Source: Halocalculus aciditolerans
GTDB taxonomy: Archaea > Halobacteriota > Halobacteria > Halobacteriales > Halobacteriaceae
NCBI RefSeq assembly: GCF_014647475.1
Contig: NZ_BMPG01000001.1
Span: forward strand, 62,001 to 126,000
DNA: 64,000 nt
Direction of reading: 5' to 3'
The first letter of the stretch is position 1; each line of letters begins with the position of its first letter. A program made the translations under genes and the position numbers. This document shows positions 52,601 through 61,789 of the stretch, one piece after another. The notes beneath the pieces were generated by a model. The model was not told where the DNA came from and did not search any database. It worked only from the letters and a program-made list of their open reading frames with translations.

Positions 52601-54823
52601 ATGGCGCTCTCCCGCCGCGCGTTCGTGAAGACCGTCGGCCTCGCCGGGGCGGCGGGCGGCGGCGTCGTCGCTTCCACCTCGCTGCAGGGCGGCGAGACGA
52701 AGAACGGCTGGCAGACCGTCGACTCGACGGTCGAAGGCACGCTCTACGACACCGTCATGTCCACCGCCGGCCCGGTCGCGGTCGGCGGCGACGGCGTCGT
52801 CCTCCTCCGCGAGCCCGGCGGCTGGCGGCCGATTCTCGAACACGGCCCGCACGTCGCCGGAAACGGCCTGCTCGCCGCGGACAGAACGGACGACCGCTCC
52901 GCGGTCTGGTTCGTCGGCGGCGGCGGCGCGGTCGGCCGCTACGACGTGCGTTCGAAGACGCTCATCGACTTCTCCGCGCCCGGCGGGAAGACGAGCTCGT
53001 GGGCGGACCTCTCCGTCGTCGGCTCCGCCGGCGACGAACGCGTCTTCCTCATCAACGGCTCCGGCGAGTTCGTCGCCGGCGACTTCTACGACGGCGGCGT
53101 CGACTGGAGCGACGTCCTCCAGACGGACGCGAAAGGCGTCTCCGAAGAGCAGGGCATCCCCGAGGACGAACCCGGCTCCGGCTCCTCCGCGCTCGGCCTC
53201 GACTTCGCCACCTCGAACGTCGGGTTCGCCTGCGACACGACGAGCGGCGTCTACCGCACGACGAACGCCGGGCAGTCCTGGCAGAAAATCGGCATCGAGG
53301 ACGCCCAGGTCGGCTTCCAGGACGTCGCCGCGCTCCCGAACGGCCGCGTCGTCGTCGCCGGCGGCGGCGGCCTCCTCTACAGTTATAACGGGTCGTCCTG
53401 GCGGAAACAGCAGATCGGCGACGACAACATCTACGCGCTGGAGACGGGGACGCGGACGGTCGCGTCCGGCGCGAACGGCGTCGTCTACGAGAAGGGGAGC
53501 TCCGGCTGGGAGTCGACGCAGACCTCGACGTCGAGCGCGCTCTACGGCATGGCGTACGACCGCACGGGCAACTACCCCGACATCGCCGTCGGCGACTCCG
53601 GCGTCATCGTCGAATCCGGCGACTACCAGGGGTCGCTCCCGAACACCATCGAACTCACCGGAGCGCAGGACACCTCGACGAGCTACAGGTTCAGCGTCAC
53701 GGACGTCGTCGCGCGCGGCCCGAACACGGAGAACGCGAAGGTCGAGGAGGGCCACGTTGCGAGCGGCGTCGTCGGCGGCGACACCGACACCTTCGGCTTC
53801 TCCGGCGACATCTCGACGTTCGCCGTCACCGGCGGCGACCCCGACAACCTCACCGTCACGGTGAACGGCGCGAAACGCTCGGCGTCCTCGCTCGGCACAG
53901 CGACGTGGGAGGCGATGGACGTCCCGTTCGACGGCGCGCTCTACGACGTCGTGAACGCCGGCGACGACTCCTACGCCGGCGGCGAAGGCGGGACGTTTCT
54001 CCACCGAACCACCGACGATGGCGACGCCTGGGAGGTCGTGGAGACGGGCGGGCCGCGCGGGAGCGGCGACGCCGTCCGAAAGCTCGCCGCGTCGACCGAC
54101 GGGAACGTCGTCTGGGCGGCCGGCGAATCCGGGTCGCTCGGCCGCTACACCGTCACCGCATCCACCGGCGACTCCGGCTCGCGGCCGAAGGACGGCTTCG
54201 ACGACCACTCACAGCCCGAGGGACACGCGGGCGGGTGGACGGCGCTCGCCGTCGCGGGCGACGCCGGGAACGAACGCGTCGTCGTCGCCGGCCAGTCCGG
54301 CGGCGTCTACACCGGCACGTACGCCAGCGGGAACGACGGCGTCTCCTGGCACGCCACCCGCATCACCGGCGGCGTCGCCGTCACCGCCCTCGACATGGAA
54401 ACCCCGCAGAACGGCTACCTCGCCGACGAGAACGGCGACATCTACCACACGACCGACGGCGGCCGGAACTGGGACCGCATCGGCATTGATGGTGGTGACG
54501 CCGACATCACCGACCTCGCCGTCCTCGGCCCCGAGGAAATCTACGCCAGCGCCGGCGACGGCACCGTCATCCGCTACAACGGCCGCGTGTGGACGAAGCG
54601 CTTCGCCGGCGCGAGCGGCCTGAACGCCGTCGACGCCCACGACGGCGACCTCATCGCCGCCGGCGCGAGCGGGAAAATCTACGCCAAAGGCACCTGGCAG
54701 TGGGAACCCCAGCCGACGCCCACGCAGGCCAGCCTCCACGGCATCGCCGTCGGCCACGACAACGCCCCGACGCTCGTCTCCGGCGGCGGCGGCACCGTCC
54801 TCCGACGACACACCAACAAGTGA
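52601..54823 (+). CDS. Tat-exported double beta-propeller (YCF48/BNR-like) protein
   Basis: 740-residue exported protein. A Tat signal SRRAFVKTVGLAGAAGGGVVA (quoted in parts: SRRAFVK, GLAGAAGGG) precedes two homologous halves (about 45-345 and 430-735). Each half has blades with GLLYSYNGSSW/GTVIRYNGRVW and VYRTTNAGQSWQKIG/IYHTTDGGRNWDRIG motifs typical of YCF48/BNR propellers. A beta-sandwich-like linker (about 350-430) has VEEGHVASGVVGGDTDTFGF. It is probably a surface or extracellular carbohydrate/protein binding factor. TATA-like GAGTATAGAG lies about 20 bp before ATG. Confidence 0.85.
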   Translation: MALSRRAFVKTVGLAGAAGGGVVASTSLQGGETKNGWQTVDSTVEGTLYDTVMSTAGPVAVGGDGVVLLREPGGWRPILEHGPHVAGNGLLAADRTDDRSAVWFVGGGGAVGRYDVRSKTLIDFSAPGGKTSSWADLSVVGSAGDERVFLINGSGEFVAGDFYDGGVDWSDVLQTDAKGVSEEQGIPEDEPGSGSSALGLDFATSNVGFACDTTSGVYRTTNAGQSWQKIGIEDAQVGFQDVAALPNGRVVVAGGGGLLYSYNGSSWRKQQIGDDNIYALETGTRTVASGANGVVYEKGSSGWESTQTSTSSALYGMAYDRTGNYPDIAVGDSGVIVESGDYQGSLPNTIELTGAQDTSTSYRFSVTDVVARGPNTENAKVEEGHVASGVVGGDTDTFGFSGDISTFAVTGGDPDNLTVTVNGAKRSASSLGTATWEAMDVPFDGALYDVVNAGDDSYAGGEGGTFLHRTTDDGDAWEVVETGGPRGSGDAVRKLAASTDGNVVWAAGESGSLGRYTVTASTGDSGSRPKDGFDDHSQPEGHAGGWTALAVAGDAGNERVVVAGQSGGVYTGTYASGNDGVSWHATRITGGVAVTALDMETPQNGYLADENGDIYHTTDGGRNWDRIGIDGGDADITDLAVLGPEEIYASAGDGTVIRYNGRVWTKRFAGASGLNAVDAHDGDLIAAGASGKIYAKGTWQWEPQPTPTQASLHGIAVGHDNAPTLVSGGGGTVLRRHTNK

Positions 54824-54871
54824 CTTGCTCGCTCGCCCATCGCGGCCGCCGACGCGAGTAGAATCGGGGCG

Positions 54872-55840
54872 TTACGCGTCGTTTTCGAGAGCGATGGACG
54901 CGAGCATCGCCTCCAACTGGACCTGTTCGTTCGCGCCCTCGGCGATGCGGTAGTCGGCTTCGCCGACGCGGTCCATGAGGTGGACGGCGGCCTTCTCGTC
55001 GACGTCGAACTCCCAGACGGATCGGTGGAGCTGGTCGATGATGTCGCCGCCGGCGAGGCCGCGCTCGGAGAGGAGCTCGTCGAGCGTGCTGCGCGCGGCG
55101 AGGAAGTCGCCGTCGAGGGTGTCGTTCACCATCGCTTCGATCTCCTCGGGGCGCGCGGTCGCGGTGATGGCGTAGACGGCTTCCTCGTCGACGACGTCGC
55201 CGGTCGCCGCGGCCTGCTGGAGGGCGTTCACGGCGCGGCGCATGTCGCCGTCGGCGGCGTAGACGAGCGCGTCAACGCCGTCCTCCGTGTACTCGACGCC
55301 CTCTTCCGCGGCGATGTGGCGTACGCGCTCGGCGACGGCGTCGTCTCTGAGTTTCGAGAACCGGAAGACCGCACAGCGCGACTGGATGGGGTCGATGATG
55401 CGGTTCGAGTAGTTACAGGAGAGGATGAACCGCGTGTTGTTCGAGAACTGCTCCATCGTCCGGCGGAGCGCGGACTGCGCGTCGTTCGTCAGCGCGTCCG
55501 CCTCGTCGAGGAAGATGATTCGATAGTCGTAGCCGCCGAAGGAGGTGCGCGCGAAGTTCTTGATGCGGTCGCGGACGACGTCGATACCGCGCTCGTCCGA
55601 GGCGTTCAGCTCGAGGAAGTTCTCCTGCCAGTCGTCTCCGTAGACTTCCCTCGCGATGCTCACGGCCGCCGTCGTCTTACCGGTTCCCGCGGGGCCGGCG
55701 AAGAGGAGGTGAGGGATGTCGTCGTGCTCGACGTAGCTCTCCAGGCGCGCGATGGTGTCCTCGTGGCCCGCGATGTCGTCGAGCGACGTCGGTCGGTATT
55801 TCTCGACCCAGATCTCCTGTCTGCCGGCGGCCTCGCTCAT
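54872..55840 (-). CDS. rfcS: Replication factor C small subunit
   Basis: 322-residue clamp-loader ATPase that opens PCNA on primer-template junctions. It shows the RFC box [16 protein letters not shown], Walker [14 protein letters not shown], Walker [12 protein letters not shown] and the arginine-finger motif [13 protein letters not shown]. No intein is present. I chose ATG 55840 ([11 protein letters not shown]). It is separate from pcn in this window (29 kb away). The large subunit gene is not in the window. Confidence 0.97.
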   Translation of the reverse strand: MSEAAGRQEIWVEKYRPTSLDDIAGHEDTIARLESYVEHDDIPHLLFAGPAGTGKTTAAVSIAREVYGDDWQENFLELNASDERGIDVVRDRIKNFARTSFGGYDYRIIFLDEADALTNDAQSALRRTMEQFSNNTRFILSCNYSNRIIDPIQSRCAVFRFSKLRDDAVAERVRHIAAEEGVEYTEDGVDALVYAADGDMRRAVNALQQAAATGDVVDEEAVYAITATARPEEIEAMVNDTLDGDFLAARSTLDELLSERGLAGGDIIDQLHRSVWEFDVDEKAAVHLMDRVGEADYRIAEGANEQVQLEAMLASIALENDA

Positions 55841-55957
55841 AGCGGAGTGAAAGAGAGTACGGTGCATAAAGCCCGCGAGACGGAGTGCGCGTCGCTCACA
55901 CCCGACACTCGTATCGGGTGGCTAACGTTTATCCCCTGAGGTGTCGTCCGCTCAGTC

Positions 55958-57013
55958 ATGACGCAGCTTCCAGCCCGCTCCCGAGCGGTCGCGCTCCTCC
56001 TCGCCGCCCTCCTCCTCTGCACCGCCGCCACGGGGACGGCGACGGCCGCGAGTCGCGCCGACGGCACGGTCGTCGTCGGCCCGAACGAGACGATTACCGA
56101 CGGCCTGAGCGCCGCCGGCGGCACCATCGAAATCTACGGCACCGTGCGGGGCGACGTGCAGGCCGCCGGCGGTTCCGTCGTCGTCGCCGACGGCGCGACC
56201 GTCACCGGCGACGTGCAGGCGACCGGCGGCGACGTCACCATCGCCGGATCCGTCGGCGGGAACGTCGACATCGCGAGCGGGAGCGCGACCGTCGCGCGGA
56301 ACGCCACGGTCGCCGGGAACCTCAGCGTCGCCGCGGGGAGCGCCGTCGTCGCCGGAACCGTCGACGGCGACGCCGCCGTCGGCGCGGACACCATCACGCT
56401 CGCGTCCACGGCGCGCGTCGGCGGCGACTTCGTCTACGACGGCACCCTCACCCGCGAAACCGGCAGCGAGGTCGCCGGCGACGTCCGCGAAGACCCGAGC
56501 CTCGGCGACGCCGGCATGGGGTCGGGTTTCTCCCTCCCGTCGTGGCTCGGCACCGCCTACGGCTTCCTCGTGAACCTCCTCGTCGGCGCGGTCCTCCTCG
56601 CCGCCTTCCCGCGATTCTCCCGCGACGTCGCCGACCGCGTCGCCGGCACGCCGCTCCGCGCCGCCGGCGTCGGCCTCCTCGCCCTCGTCGCGACGCCGAT
56701 ACTCCTCTTCGTCGTCGCCATCACCGTCGTCGGCCTGCCGCTCGCGCTCGCCGGCGTCCTCGTCTACGCCCTCGGCCTCTGGGTCGCCGCCGTCTACGGC
56801 CAGTACGCCCTCGGCGCGTGGCTCCTCTCCTACACCGACCGGACGAACCGCTACCTCGCGCTCCTCGTCGGCGCGCTCCTCCTCGCTCTCCTCCAGTTCG
56901 TCCCCGTGCTCGACGCCGTCGTCGGGTTCGCCCTCCTCGTCCTCGCGCTCGGCGCGCTCGCGTCCGCCCTCTACGCCCGCTACCGCGCCGCCGGCGAACT
57001 CGCGAGCGCGTGA
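55958..57013 (+). CDS. Polymer-forming (bactofilin-like) membrane protein
   Basis: 351-residue protein. A signal peptide-like segment (VALLLAALLLCTAATGTATA) is followed by a right-handed beta-helix (about 35-175) made of repeated short turns such as GTVRGDVQAAGGSVVVADG and GSVGGNVDIASGSATVA. Four hydrophobic segments at about 190-335 form the C-terminal membrane domain. Such haloarchaeal proteins combine a bactofilin-like domain with a membrane domain; a role in cell shape or envelope is inferred. First gene of a likely operon with samp2 and a GNAT gene. Confidence 0.88.
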   Translation: MTQLPARSRAVALLLAALLLCTAATGTATAASRADGTVVVGPNETITDGLSAAGGTIEIYGTVRGDVQAAGGSVVVADGATVTGDVQATGGDVTIAGSVGGNVDIASGSATVARNATVAGNLSVAAGSAVVAGTVDGDAAVGADTITLASTARVGGDFVYDGTLTRETGSEVAGDVREDPSLGDAGMGSGFSLPSWLGTAYGFLVNLLVGAVLLAAFPRFSRDVADRVAGTPLRAAGVGLLALVATPILLFVVAITVVGLPLALAGVLVYALGLWVAAVYGQYALGAWLLSYTDRTNRYLALLVGALLLALLQFVPVLDAVVGFALLVLALGALASALYARYRAAGELASA

Positions 57014-57052
57014 CGCGACACGCCTAAACCCGCGCGCCGACTCCACCACACT

Positions 57053-57253
57053 ATGCAGGTGACGGTCGAAGTAGTCGGCGGCGACACCCACGAGTTCGAC
57101 GCCGAAGGCGCGACGTACGCCGACCTCCTCGCGGAACTCGACTACAGCCCCCACGAGGTCGCCGTGCTCGTCGACGGCACGCCCGTCCCCGAAGACCAGG
57201 CGGTCGACGCCGACCACGTCCAAGTCGTCCGCCTCATCCGCGGCGGCTCCTAG
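57053..57253 (+). CDS. samp2: Ubiquitin-like small modifier protein SAMP2-like
   Basis: 66-residue beta-grasp protein, 25% acidic. It begins MQVTVEVVGGDTHEFDAEGA, contains TYADLLAELDYSPHEVAVLV and ends VRLIRGGS. SAMP2 is conjugated to protein lysines (sampylation) and provides sulfur for tRNA 2-thiolation after adenylation by UbaA. The usual C-terminus is Gly-Gly, but here one Ser follows it, so processing would be needed before activation. The stop is 3 bp from the ATG of the GNAT gene. Confidence 0.87.
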   Translation: MQVTVEVVGGDTHEFDAEGATYADLLAELDYSPHEVAVLVDGTPVPEDQAVDADHVQVVRLIRGGS

Positions 57254-57631
57254 ATGGCTCTCACCGTTCGCGCCGCCGCGCCCGACGACGCCCTCGACGT
57301 GCTCCGCGTGCTCGACGCCGCGATGCTCGAAACCACCGCGGAAACCGTCGAACGCCGCATCTCCGAAGGAACGGTCTTCGTCGCCGAAGCCGACGAGCGC
57401 GTCGTCGGCGCGCTCGTCGCCGTCCCCCGCGACGTCGGCGGCCACGTCGAAGCCGTCGCCGTCCGCCGCCGCCGCCGCGACCAGGGCGTCGGCTCCGCGC
57501 TCGTCGACGCCGCACACGACCGCTGGACGCCGCTCACCGCCGAGTTCGACCCGCACGTCCGCCCCTTCTACGAATCGCTCGGCTTCGAGGTCGAAGCGAA
57601 CGGCGACCGCTACCGCGGCCGACTCGACTGA
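57254..57631 (+). CDS. GNAT family N-acetyltransferase
   Basis: 125-residue GNAT protein. Motif A is AVRRRRRDQGVGSALVDAA (acetyl-CoA pyrophosphate loop RxxGxG/A), motif D/C includes FVAEADERVVGALVAV, and motif B FYESLGFEVEA. Start ATG 57254 directly follows the samp2 stop (TAGATG). Substrate unknown; co-transcription with samp2 may or may not be functional. Confidence 0.88.
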   Translation: MALTVRAAAPDDALDVLRVLDAAMLETTAETVERRISEGTVFVAEADERVVGALVAVPRDVGGHVEAVAVRRRRRDQGVGSALVDAAHDRWTPLTAEFDPHVRPFYESLGFEVEANGDRYRGRLD

Positions 57632-59005
57632 TCAGACGAGCGGCGCGACGAGGTCACGGCCCGCGTCGAGGAGTTCCGCGACGCGCTCGTCGCTCCCGGC
57701 TTCCGCGTAGACGCGCATCTTCGGCTCCGTTCCGGAGGGGCGGACGAGCAGCCACGACCCGTCCTCCAGAAGGACTTTGAAGCCGTCGGCGTCGTTCACG
57801 CGCTCCACGCGCTTCCCGGCGACGTCGTCGGGGAGCCGGTCGGCGAGTTCGCGGACGACGGCGTCCTTCCGGTCGTCCGGGCAGTCGATACTCACCTTGT
57901 CCTGGACGAAGTCGCCGAACGTCTCGCGGAGGCGGTCGGCGCGGTCGTCGAGCGGCTCCTCGCTCTCGACGGTCGCCGCGAGGAGCCCCATGAGCACGCC
58001 GTCCTTCTCCCGGATGTGCCCCCGAATACTGAACCCGCCCGACTCCTCGCCGCCCATCAGGGCGTCGCGTTCGCCCATCGCCGCCGCCACCCACTTGAAT
58101 CCGACCGGCGTCTCGACGACCTCCTCGCCGTGCGCCTCCGCGATGCGGTCGACGAGGAACGTCGTCGAGACGGTGCGGACCGCCGGTCCCGCATCCGATT
58201 CGAGGAGGTAGTCGTAGACGGCGGCGAAGAAGACGTTCTCGTCGAGGTGGCCGCGCTCCGGCGTGACGACCGCCACGCGGTCCGCGTCGCCGTCGTTCGC
58301 CACGCCGAGGTCCGCGTCGTGTTCGTCCACCGCCAGCGCGAGCCCCTGGAGGTTGTCCCGGCTCGGCTCCGGCGGCGTCCCGCCGAACTCGGGGTCGGTC
58401 TCGCAGCGCTGGCGAATCACGTCCGCGCCGGCGCGTTCGAGGAGGACGTCCGTGACGCCGCGCCCGCTCCCGTGCATCGCGTCGTACACCACCGTCACCC
58501 CCTCCAGGTCGGGGTCGAGGCGCTCGATGGCGTGTTCGAAGTGGGGCTCCGCGAAATCCACTTCCTCGATGCTGCCGCGCTCGCCGTCGGCCTCGACGGG
58601 CTCGCGGAGGTTCGCCTCGACGGCTTCCGTCACCTCGGGGAGCGCGGGCGCGCCGTCGCTCGGGATGAACTTCACGCCGTTGTACTCCGGCGGGTTGTGG
58701 CTCGCCGTGATGACGACCGCGCCGGCGAGGTCGCGGTCCACGATGCCGTACGCGACGAGCGGCGTCGGCGTGTCCCGCGGCGGCAGGAGGACGTCGTGGC
58801 CGTTCTCTGCGAGCACGTCCGCGACGGCCTCCGCGAACCCGCGACTCGACTCACGCGCGTCGTACCCCACCGCCACCGGCTCGCCGTCGCGGCCTTCCTC
58901 GGCGAGATAGTCCGCGACCGCCTGCGCCACCATCCGCAGCCGCGGCGTCGTGAACACGTCCAGCGTCGCCCGCCAACCGTCCGTCCCGAACGCGATTTCG
59001 TCCAT
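57632..59005 (-). CDS. Phosphoglucomutase/phosphomannomutase family protein
   Basis: 457-residue alpha-D-phosphohexomutase. Domain 1 carries the phosphorylated Ser motif TASHNPPEYNG (about residue 100). Domain 2 has the metal site GVANDGDADR (about 240), domain 3 the sugar loop GGEESGGFS (about 325), and domain 4 the phosphate-binding RPSGTEPKMRVY (about 425). It interconverts hexose-1-P and hexose-6-P for glycan or sugar nucleotide synthesis; Glc, Man or GlcN preference cannot be decided. The stop abuts the end of the convergent GNAT gene. Confidence 0.93.
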   Translation of the reverse strand: MDEIAFGTDGWRATLDVFTTPRLRMVAQAVADYLAEEGRDGEPVAVGYDARESSRGFAEAVADVLAENGHDVLLPPRDTPTPLVAYGIVDRDLAGAVVITASHNPPEYNGVKFIPSDGAPALPEVTEAVEANLREPVEADGERGSIEEVDFAEPHFEHAIERLDPDLEGVTVVYDAMHGSGRGVTDVLLERAGADVIRQRCETDPEFGGTPPEPSRDNLQGLALAVDEHDADLGVANDGDADRVAVVTPERGHLDENVFFAAVYDYLLESDAGPAVRTVSTTFLVDRIAEAHGEEVVETPVGFKWVAAAMGERDALMGGEESGGFSIRGHIREKDGVLMGLLAATVESEEPLDDRADRLRETFGDFVQDKVSIDCPDDRKDAVVRELADRLPDDVAGKRVERVNDADGFKVLLEDGSWLLVRPSGTEPKMRVYAEAGSDERVAELLDAGRDLVAPLV

Positions 59006-59099
59006 ACGCGACTACTCCGGGCGCGCCCGCAAAATCCCACCGGTCACTCACCGACCACTCGCCGGCCCGCGACGCCCCGGATCGCGACGCTGCCGCCGC

Positions 59100-59348
59100 C
59101 TACCGCTCGTCGTCGACGAGCGCCGCTTTCTCCGCGCGCGAGAGCTGTTTGATGGCGTACTCGCGGCTCATCGCCGCCGACTTCGACTCGTAGGACTCGA
59201 CGTGCACGAGCTCGACGGGCGTCCGCCCGCGAGTGTACTTCGCGCCCTCGCCGGCGTCGTGTTCGGCGACGCGCCGCTCGACGTCCGTCGTGTAGCCGGT
59301 GTAGTAGGTGTCGTCGGCGCAGACGAGGACGTAGACGTAGTGGGCCAC
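59100..59348 (-). CDS. Short GIY-YIG nuclease domain protein
   Basis: 82-residue single-domain protein of the UPF0213/YhbQ type. It starts with GTG 59348 ([13 protein letters not shown]), and the GIY-YIG motif appears as YVYVL...YTGYT. The helix residues are [23 protein letters not shown] and the C-terminal [18 protein letters not shown]. These proteins are candidate nucleases without settled function. It lies directly downstream of a 50-residue zinc-ribbon gene (26 bp gap) on the same strand. Confidence 0.88.
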   Translation of the reverse strand: MAHYVYVLVCADDTYYTGYTTDVERRVAEHDAGEGAKYTRGRTPVELVHVESYESKSAAMSREYAIKQLSRAEKAALVDDER

Positions 59349-59373
59349 GACCGGAGTCGTGGTCGCCGACGGG

Positions 59374-59526
59374 CTACGGTGTTTCGGTGTGGCGTCGCTG
59401 AGAGACCTCCGCGATGCCGGCGTTCGCCGAGCAGTTCGGGCAGGCGAGCAGGCGGCCGTCCATCCCGGCGAACACGCGAGCGAACTCCCGCGAGACGTGT
59501 TCACCACAGTAATCGCAACGTGGCAT
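59374..59526 (-). CDS. Small zinc-binding haloarchaeal protein
   Basis: 50-residue protein, ATG 59526: [19 protein letters not shown], then a second pair [15 protein letters not shown]. Two Cys-x2-Cys pairs form a zinc ribbon. This matches a widely conserved haloarchaeal micro-protein family without known function. It is followed by the GIY-YIG gene. Confidence 0.82.
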   Translation of the reverse strand: MPRCDYCGEHVSREFARVFAGMDGRLLACPNCSANAGIAEVSQRRHTETP

Positions 59527-59851
59527 GTGTATCCGACGCACGGTCGGTATCCTGTCCTACGGCAGGCAACGATTTACGCCTTCCCCCGCACACTCTCCAC
59601 CTCACACCTCTCTCACTCTTCGCACCTCTCCGAACACTCGGACCGATCCCGTGATTTTGCTGCCCTTTCTCCTCTCCGCGAGGAGATGTCGACGAAACCG
59701 GCGGCGGGCGTCGGGGTCGACCCGCTGACCGCCGGCGAGCGCTCGCCCGCCGAACCGTGGTCGTTCGACCAGGGGTCACCTCCCACTTTCGGCCCCGAAC
59801 CCGCCGCAGACGGCCGGTAGACCGTGTCTTTATGGGAAGCCTTATTAACGG

Positions 59852-59857
59852 GGGAGG
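59852..59857 (+). promoter_or_regulatory. Shine-Dalgarno-like GGGAGG before the DUF1931 gene
   Basis: GGGGGAGGAAAAAACG lies 10-20 bp upstream of the ATG at 59873, a strong ribosome-binding site in a genome where most genes look leaderless. A TATA-like CCTTATTAACG lies just upstream (59840-59850). The two support this short gene. Confidence 0.6.
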
Positions 59858-59872
59858 AAAAAACGAAGTTGT

Positions 59873-60040
59873 ATGGCAGACCTCATCGTCAAAGCGGCTG
59901 TCAAGGAAGCGCTCAGTGACAAGAACGTTGCGTCGGACTTCTACGATGCTCTCGACGAAGAGGTCGAGGAGCTCCTCGAAGACGCCGCGCGCCGCGCCGA
60001 AGCGAACGGTCGCAAGACCGTCCAGCCGCGCGACCTGTAA
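59873..60040 (+). CDS. DUF1931 family histone-fold protein
   Basis: 55-residue protein: MADLIVKAAVKEALSDKNVA, then SDFYDALDEEVEELLEDAAR and NGRKTVQPRDL. It matches the DUF1931 family of archaeal single histone-fold proteins. Its ending RKTVQPRD resembles the histone alpha-3 start. DNA binding is likely but uncertain, because the acidic surface is unusual for a chromatin protein. The gene has its own promoter and a clear Shine-Dalgarno sequence. Confidence 0.88.
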   Translation: MADLIVKAAVKEALSDKNVASDFYDALDEEVEELLEDAARRAEANGRKTVQPRDL

Positions 60041-60090
60041 TCCGGTAGCTCTCCACCCGTTTTTTGCGACGCCACGCCCCGTAGCGACGC

Positions 60091-60783
60091 CTACAGCGCC
60101 CGAACCCGGACGCCGTCGTCGTCGCCGACGTGCACCTCGTCCGTCAGCCCCACGAACAGCCCGTGCTCGACGACGCCCGGCAGGCCCGCGAGGGCCGTCG
60201 CGAGTCCCGCGGGGTCGTCGATAGCACCGAAGTCGCAGTCGAGCACGAGGTTCCCGTTGTCCGTCACCACCGGGCCGTCCTTCCGCGTTGCCGCCCGCAG
60301 TACCGGGTCGCCGCCGAGCGCCTCGACGCTCGCCGACACCGTCGTCCGCGCGTCCGGCAACACCTCCACCGGCACCGGATGCGACAACGCGTTCGTGAGT
60401 TTCGACGGGTCGGCGACGACGAGGAAGTCGTCGGCGAACGCGTCCACGATTTTCTCCCGCGCGTGCGCCGCCCCGCCGCCCTTCACCAGCGCGTTCCCGC
60501 CCTCGAGCACCTCGTCCGCCCCGTCGATGGCGACGTCCACCGCGTCCACCTCGTCGAGTGACGCCAGCGGCACCCCCGCCGCCTTCGCGCGCTCCCGCGA
60601 CTGGAACGACGTCGCCACCCCGCGGATATCCAGGCCGGCGTCCGCCCGCCGCCCCAGCGCGTCGATAGCGCACGCCGCCGTACTCCCCGTACCTAGCCCG
60701 ACGACCATCCCGTCCTCGACGCGCTCGGCCGCGCTCTCGCCCGCACGCCGCTTCGCCGCCGTCTCGCTCGTGTCCTTCTCCAT
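60091..60783 (-). CDS. rpiA: Ribose-5-phosphate isomerase A
   Basis: 230-residue enzyme that interconverts ribose-5-P and ribulose-5-P. Conserved segments are VVGLGTGSTAACAI, DVAIDGADEV, LVKGGGAAHAREKIV, VVADPSKL and a C-terminal GVVEHGLFVGLTDEV. ATG 60783 (MEKDTSETAAKRRAG) fits the family start. It stands alone, upstream of nothing on its strand, and is followed by the DUF1931 gene's end on the other strand. Confidence 0.95.
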   Translation of the reverse strand: MEKDTSETAAKRRAGESAAERVEDGMVVGLGTGSTAACAIDALGRRADAGLDIRGVATSFQSRERAKAAGVPLASLDEVDAVDVAIDGADEVLEGGNALVKGGGAAHAREKIVDAFADDFLVVADPSKLTNALSHPVPVEVLPDARTTVSASVEALGGDPVLRAATRKDGPVVTDNGNLVLDCDFGAIDDPAGLATALAGLPGVVEHGLFVGLTDEVHVGDDDGVRVRAL

Positions 60784-60879
60784 ACCCGTATCCGACCGCG
60801 CCCGCCAGTAAAAGTACTCTCCACCGCAGCCACGACGCCGACGGACGACCGCCGACGACACCGCGAAAAACGAGACGAG

Positions 60880-61785
60880 CTATCCCAGGAGCTCGACGAG
60901 CAGCGCGTTCTGCCCGTGGAGGCGGTTCTCGGCCTGCCGCCAGACGAGCGAGCGTTCCGATTCGAGGACGTCGTCCGTGATTTCCTCGCCGCGGTGGGCG
61001 GGGAGGCAGTGCATGACGGCGGCGTCGTCGGGGGCGTGCGCGAGGAGGTCGGCGTCGAGTTGGAAACCGCCGTCGTAGAACGCTTCGAGCTTCGCCTCGC
61101 GCTCGGCCTCCTCGCCCATGCTCACCCAGACGTCCGTGTAGACGACGTCCGCGTCGGCGACCGCGTCAGTGGGGTCGTCGACGAGCGTCACGGTCCCGTC
61201 GTAGTTGCTCGCGCGGTCGGTGACGCCGTCGGCGAAGCCGTACCCGTCGGGGGTGGCGGCGACGACGTCGAGACCGACCATCGCCGCGCCGACGAGGAAG
61301 GACGCGCCGACGTTGTTCCCGTCGCCCACCCACGCGACGGTCGTGTCGTCGAACCCGCAGTGCTCGCGGATGGTGAGGAGGTCGGCGAGCGTCTGCACGG
61401 GGTGAGCGTCGTCGGAGAGCCCGTTTACGACGGGAACGCTCGAGTACTCGGCGAGCTCCTCTAAATCCTCGTGGGCGTTCACGCGCGCCATGACGCCGTC
61501 GACGTAGCCGGAGAGCGCGCGCGCCGTGTCCTTCACGGGTTCGCCGTTCCCGAGCTGGATGTCGTCCTCGCCGAGGAAGACGGCGTGTCCGCCGAGCTGC
61601 GTCAGCCCGACTTCGAAGCTCACGCGCGTCCGCGTCGAGGGTTTCTCGAAGAGCATCGCGAGACTCAGCCCGTCGAGGTCGTCGCGGGGCCGGCCGTTCT
61701 CGCGCGCCGCCTCGATCTCGGGGGCGTCGGCGAGGACGTCTTCGAGCGTCGATACTGGGAGGTCGTCGATGTCGAGCACGTTCAT
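60880..61785 (-). CDS. argF: Ornithine carbamoyltransferase
   Basis: 301-residue enzyme that makes citrulline from ornithine and carbamoyl phosphate. The carbamoyl-phosphate loop is FEKPSTRTRVSFE (about 46-58), followed by HPVQTLADL and the ornithine-binding MHCLPAHRGEE. It is the last gene of a minus-strand group with argE, an ArgB-like ORF and argX, with 4 bp between argE and argF. The biosynthetic role is supported by this context, as against catabolic ArcB. Confidence 0.95.
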   Translation of the reverse strand: MNVLDIDDLPVSTLEDVLADAPEIEAARENGRPRDDLDGLSLAMLFEKPSTRTRVSFEVGLTQLGGHAVFLGEDDIQLGNGEPVKDTARALSGYVDGVMARVNAHEDLEELAEYSSVPVVNGLSDDAHPVQTLADLLTIREHCGFDDTTVAWVGDGNNVGASFLVGAAMVGLDVVAATPDGYGFADGVTDRASNYDGTVTLVDDPTDAVADADVVYTDVWVSMGEEAEREAKLEAFYDGGFQLDADLLAHAPDDAAVMHCLPAHRGEEITDDVLESERSLVWRQAENRLHGQNALLVELLG

Positions 61786-61789
61786 GGCG

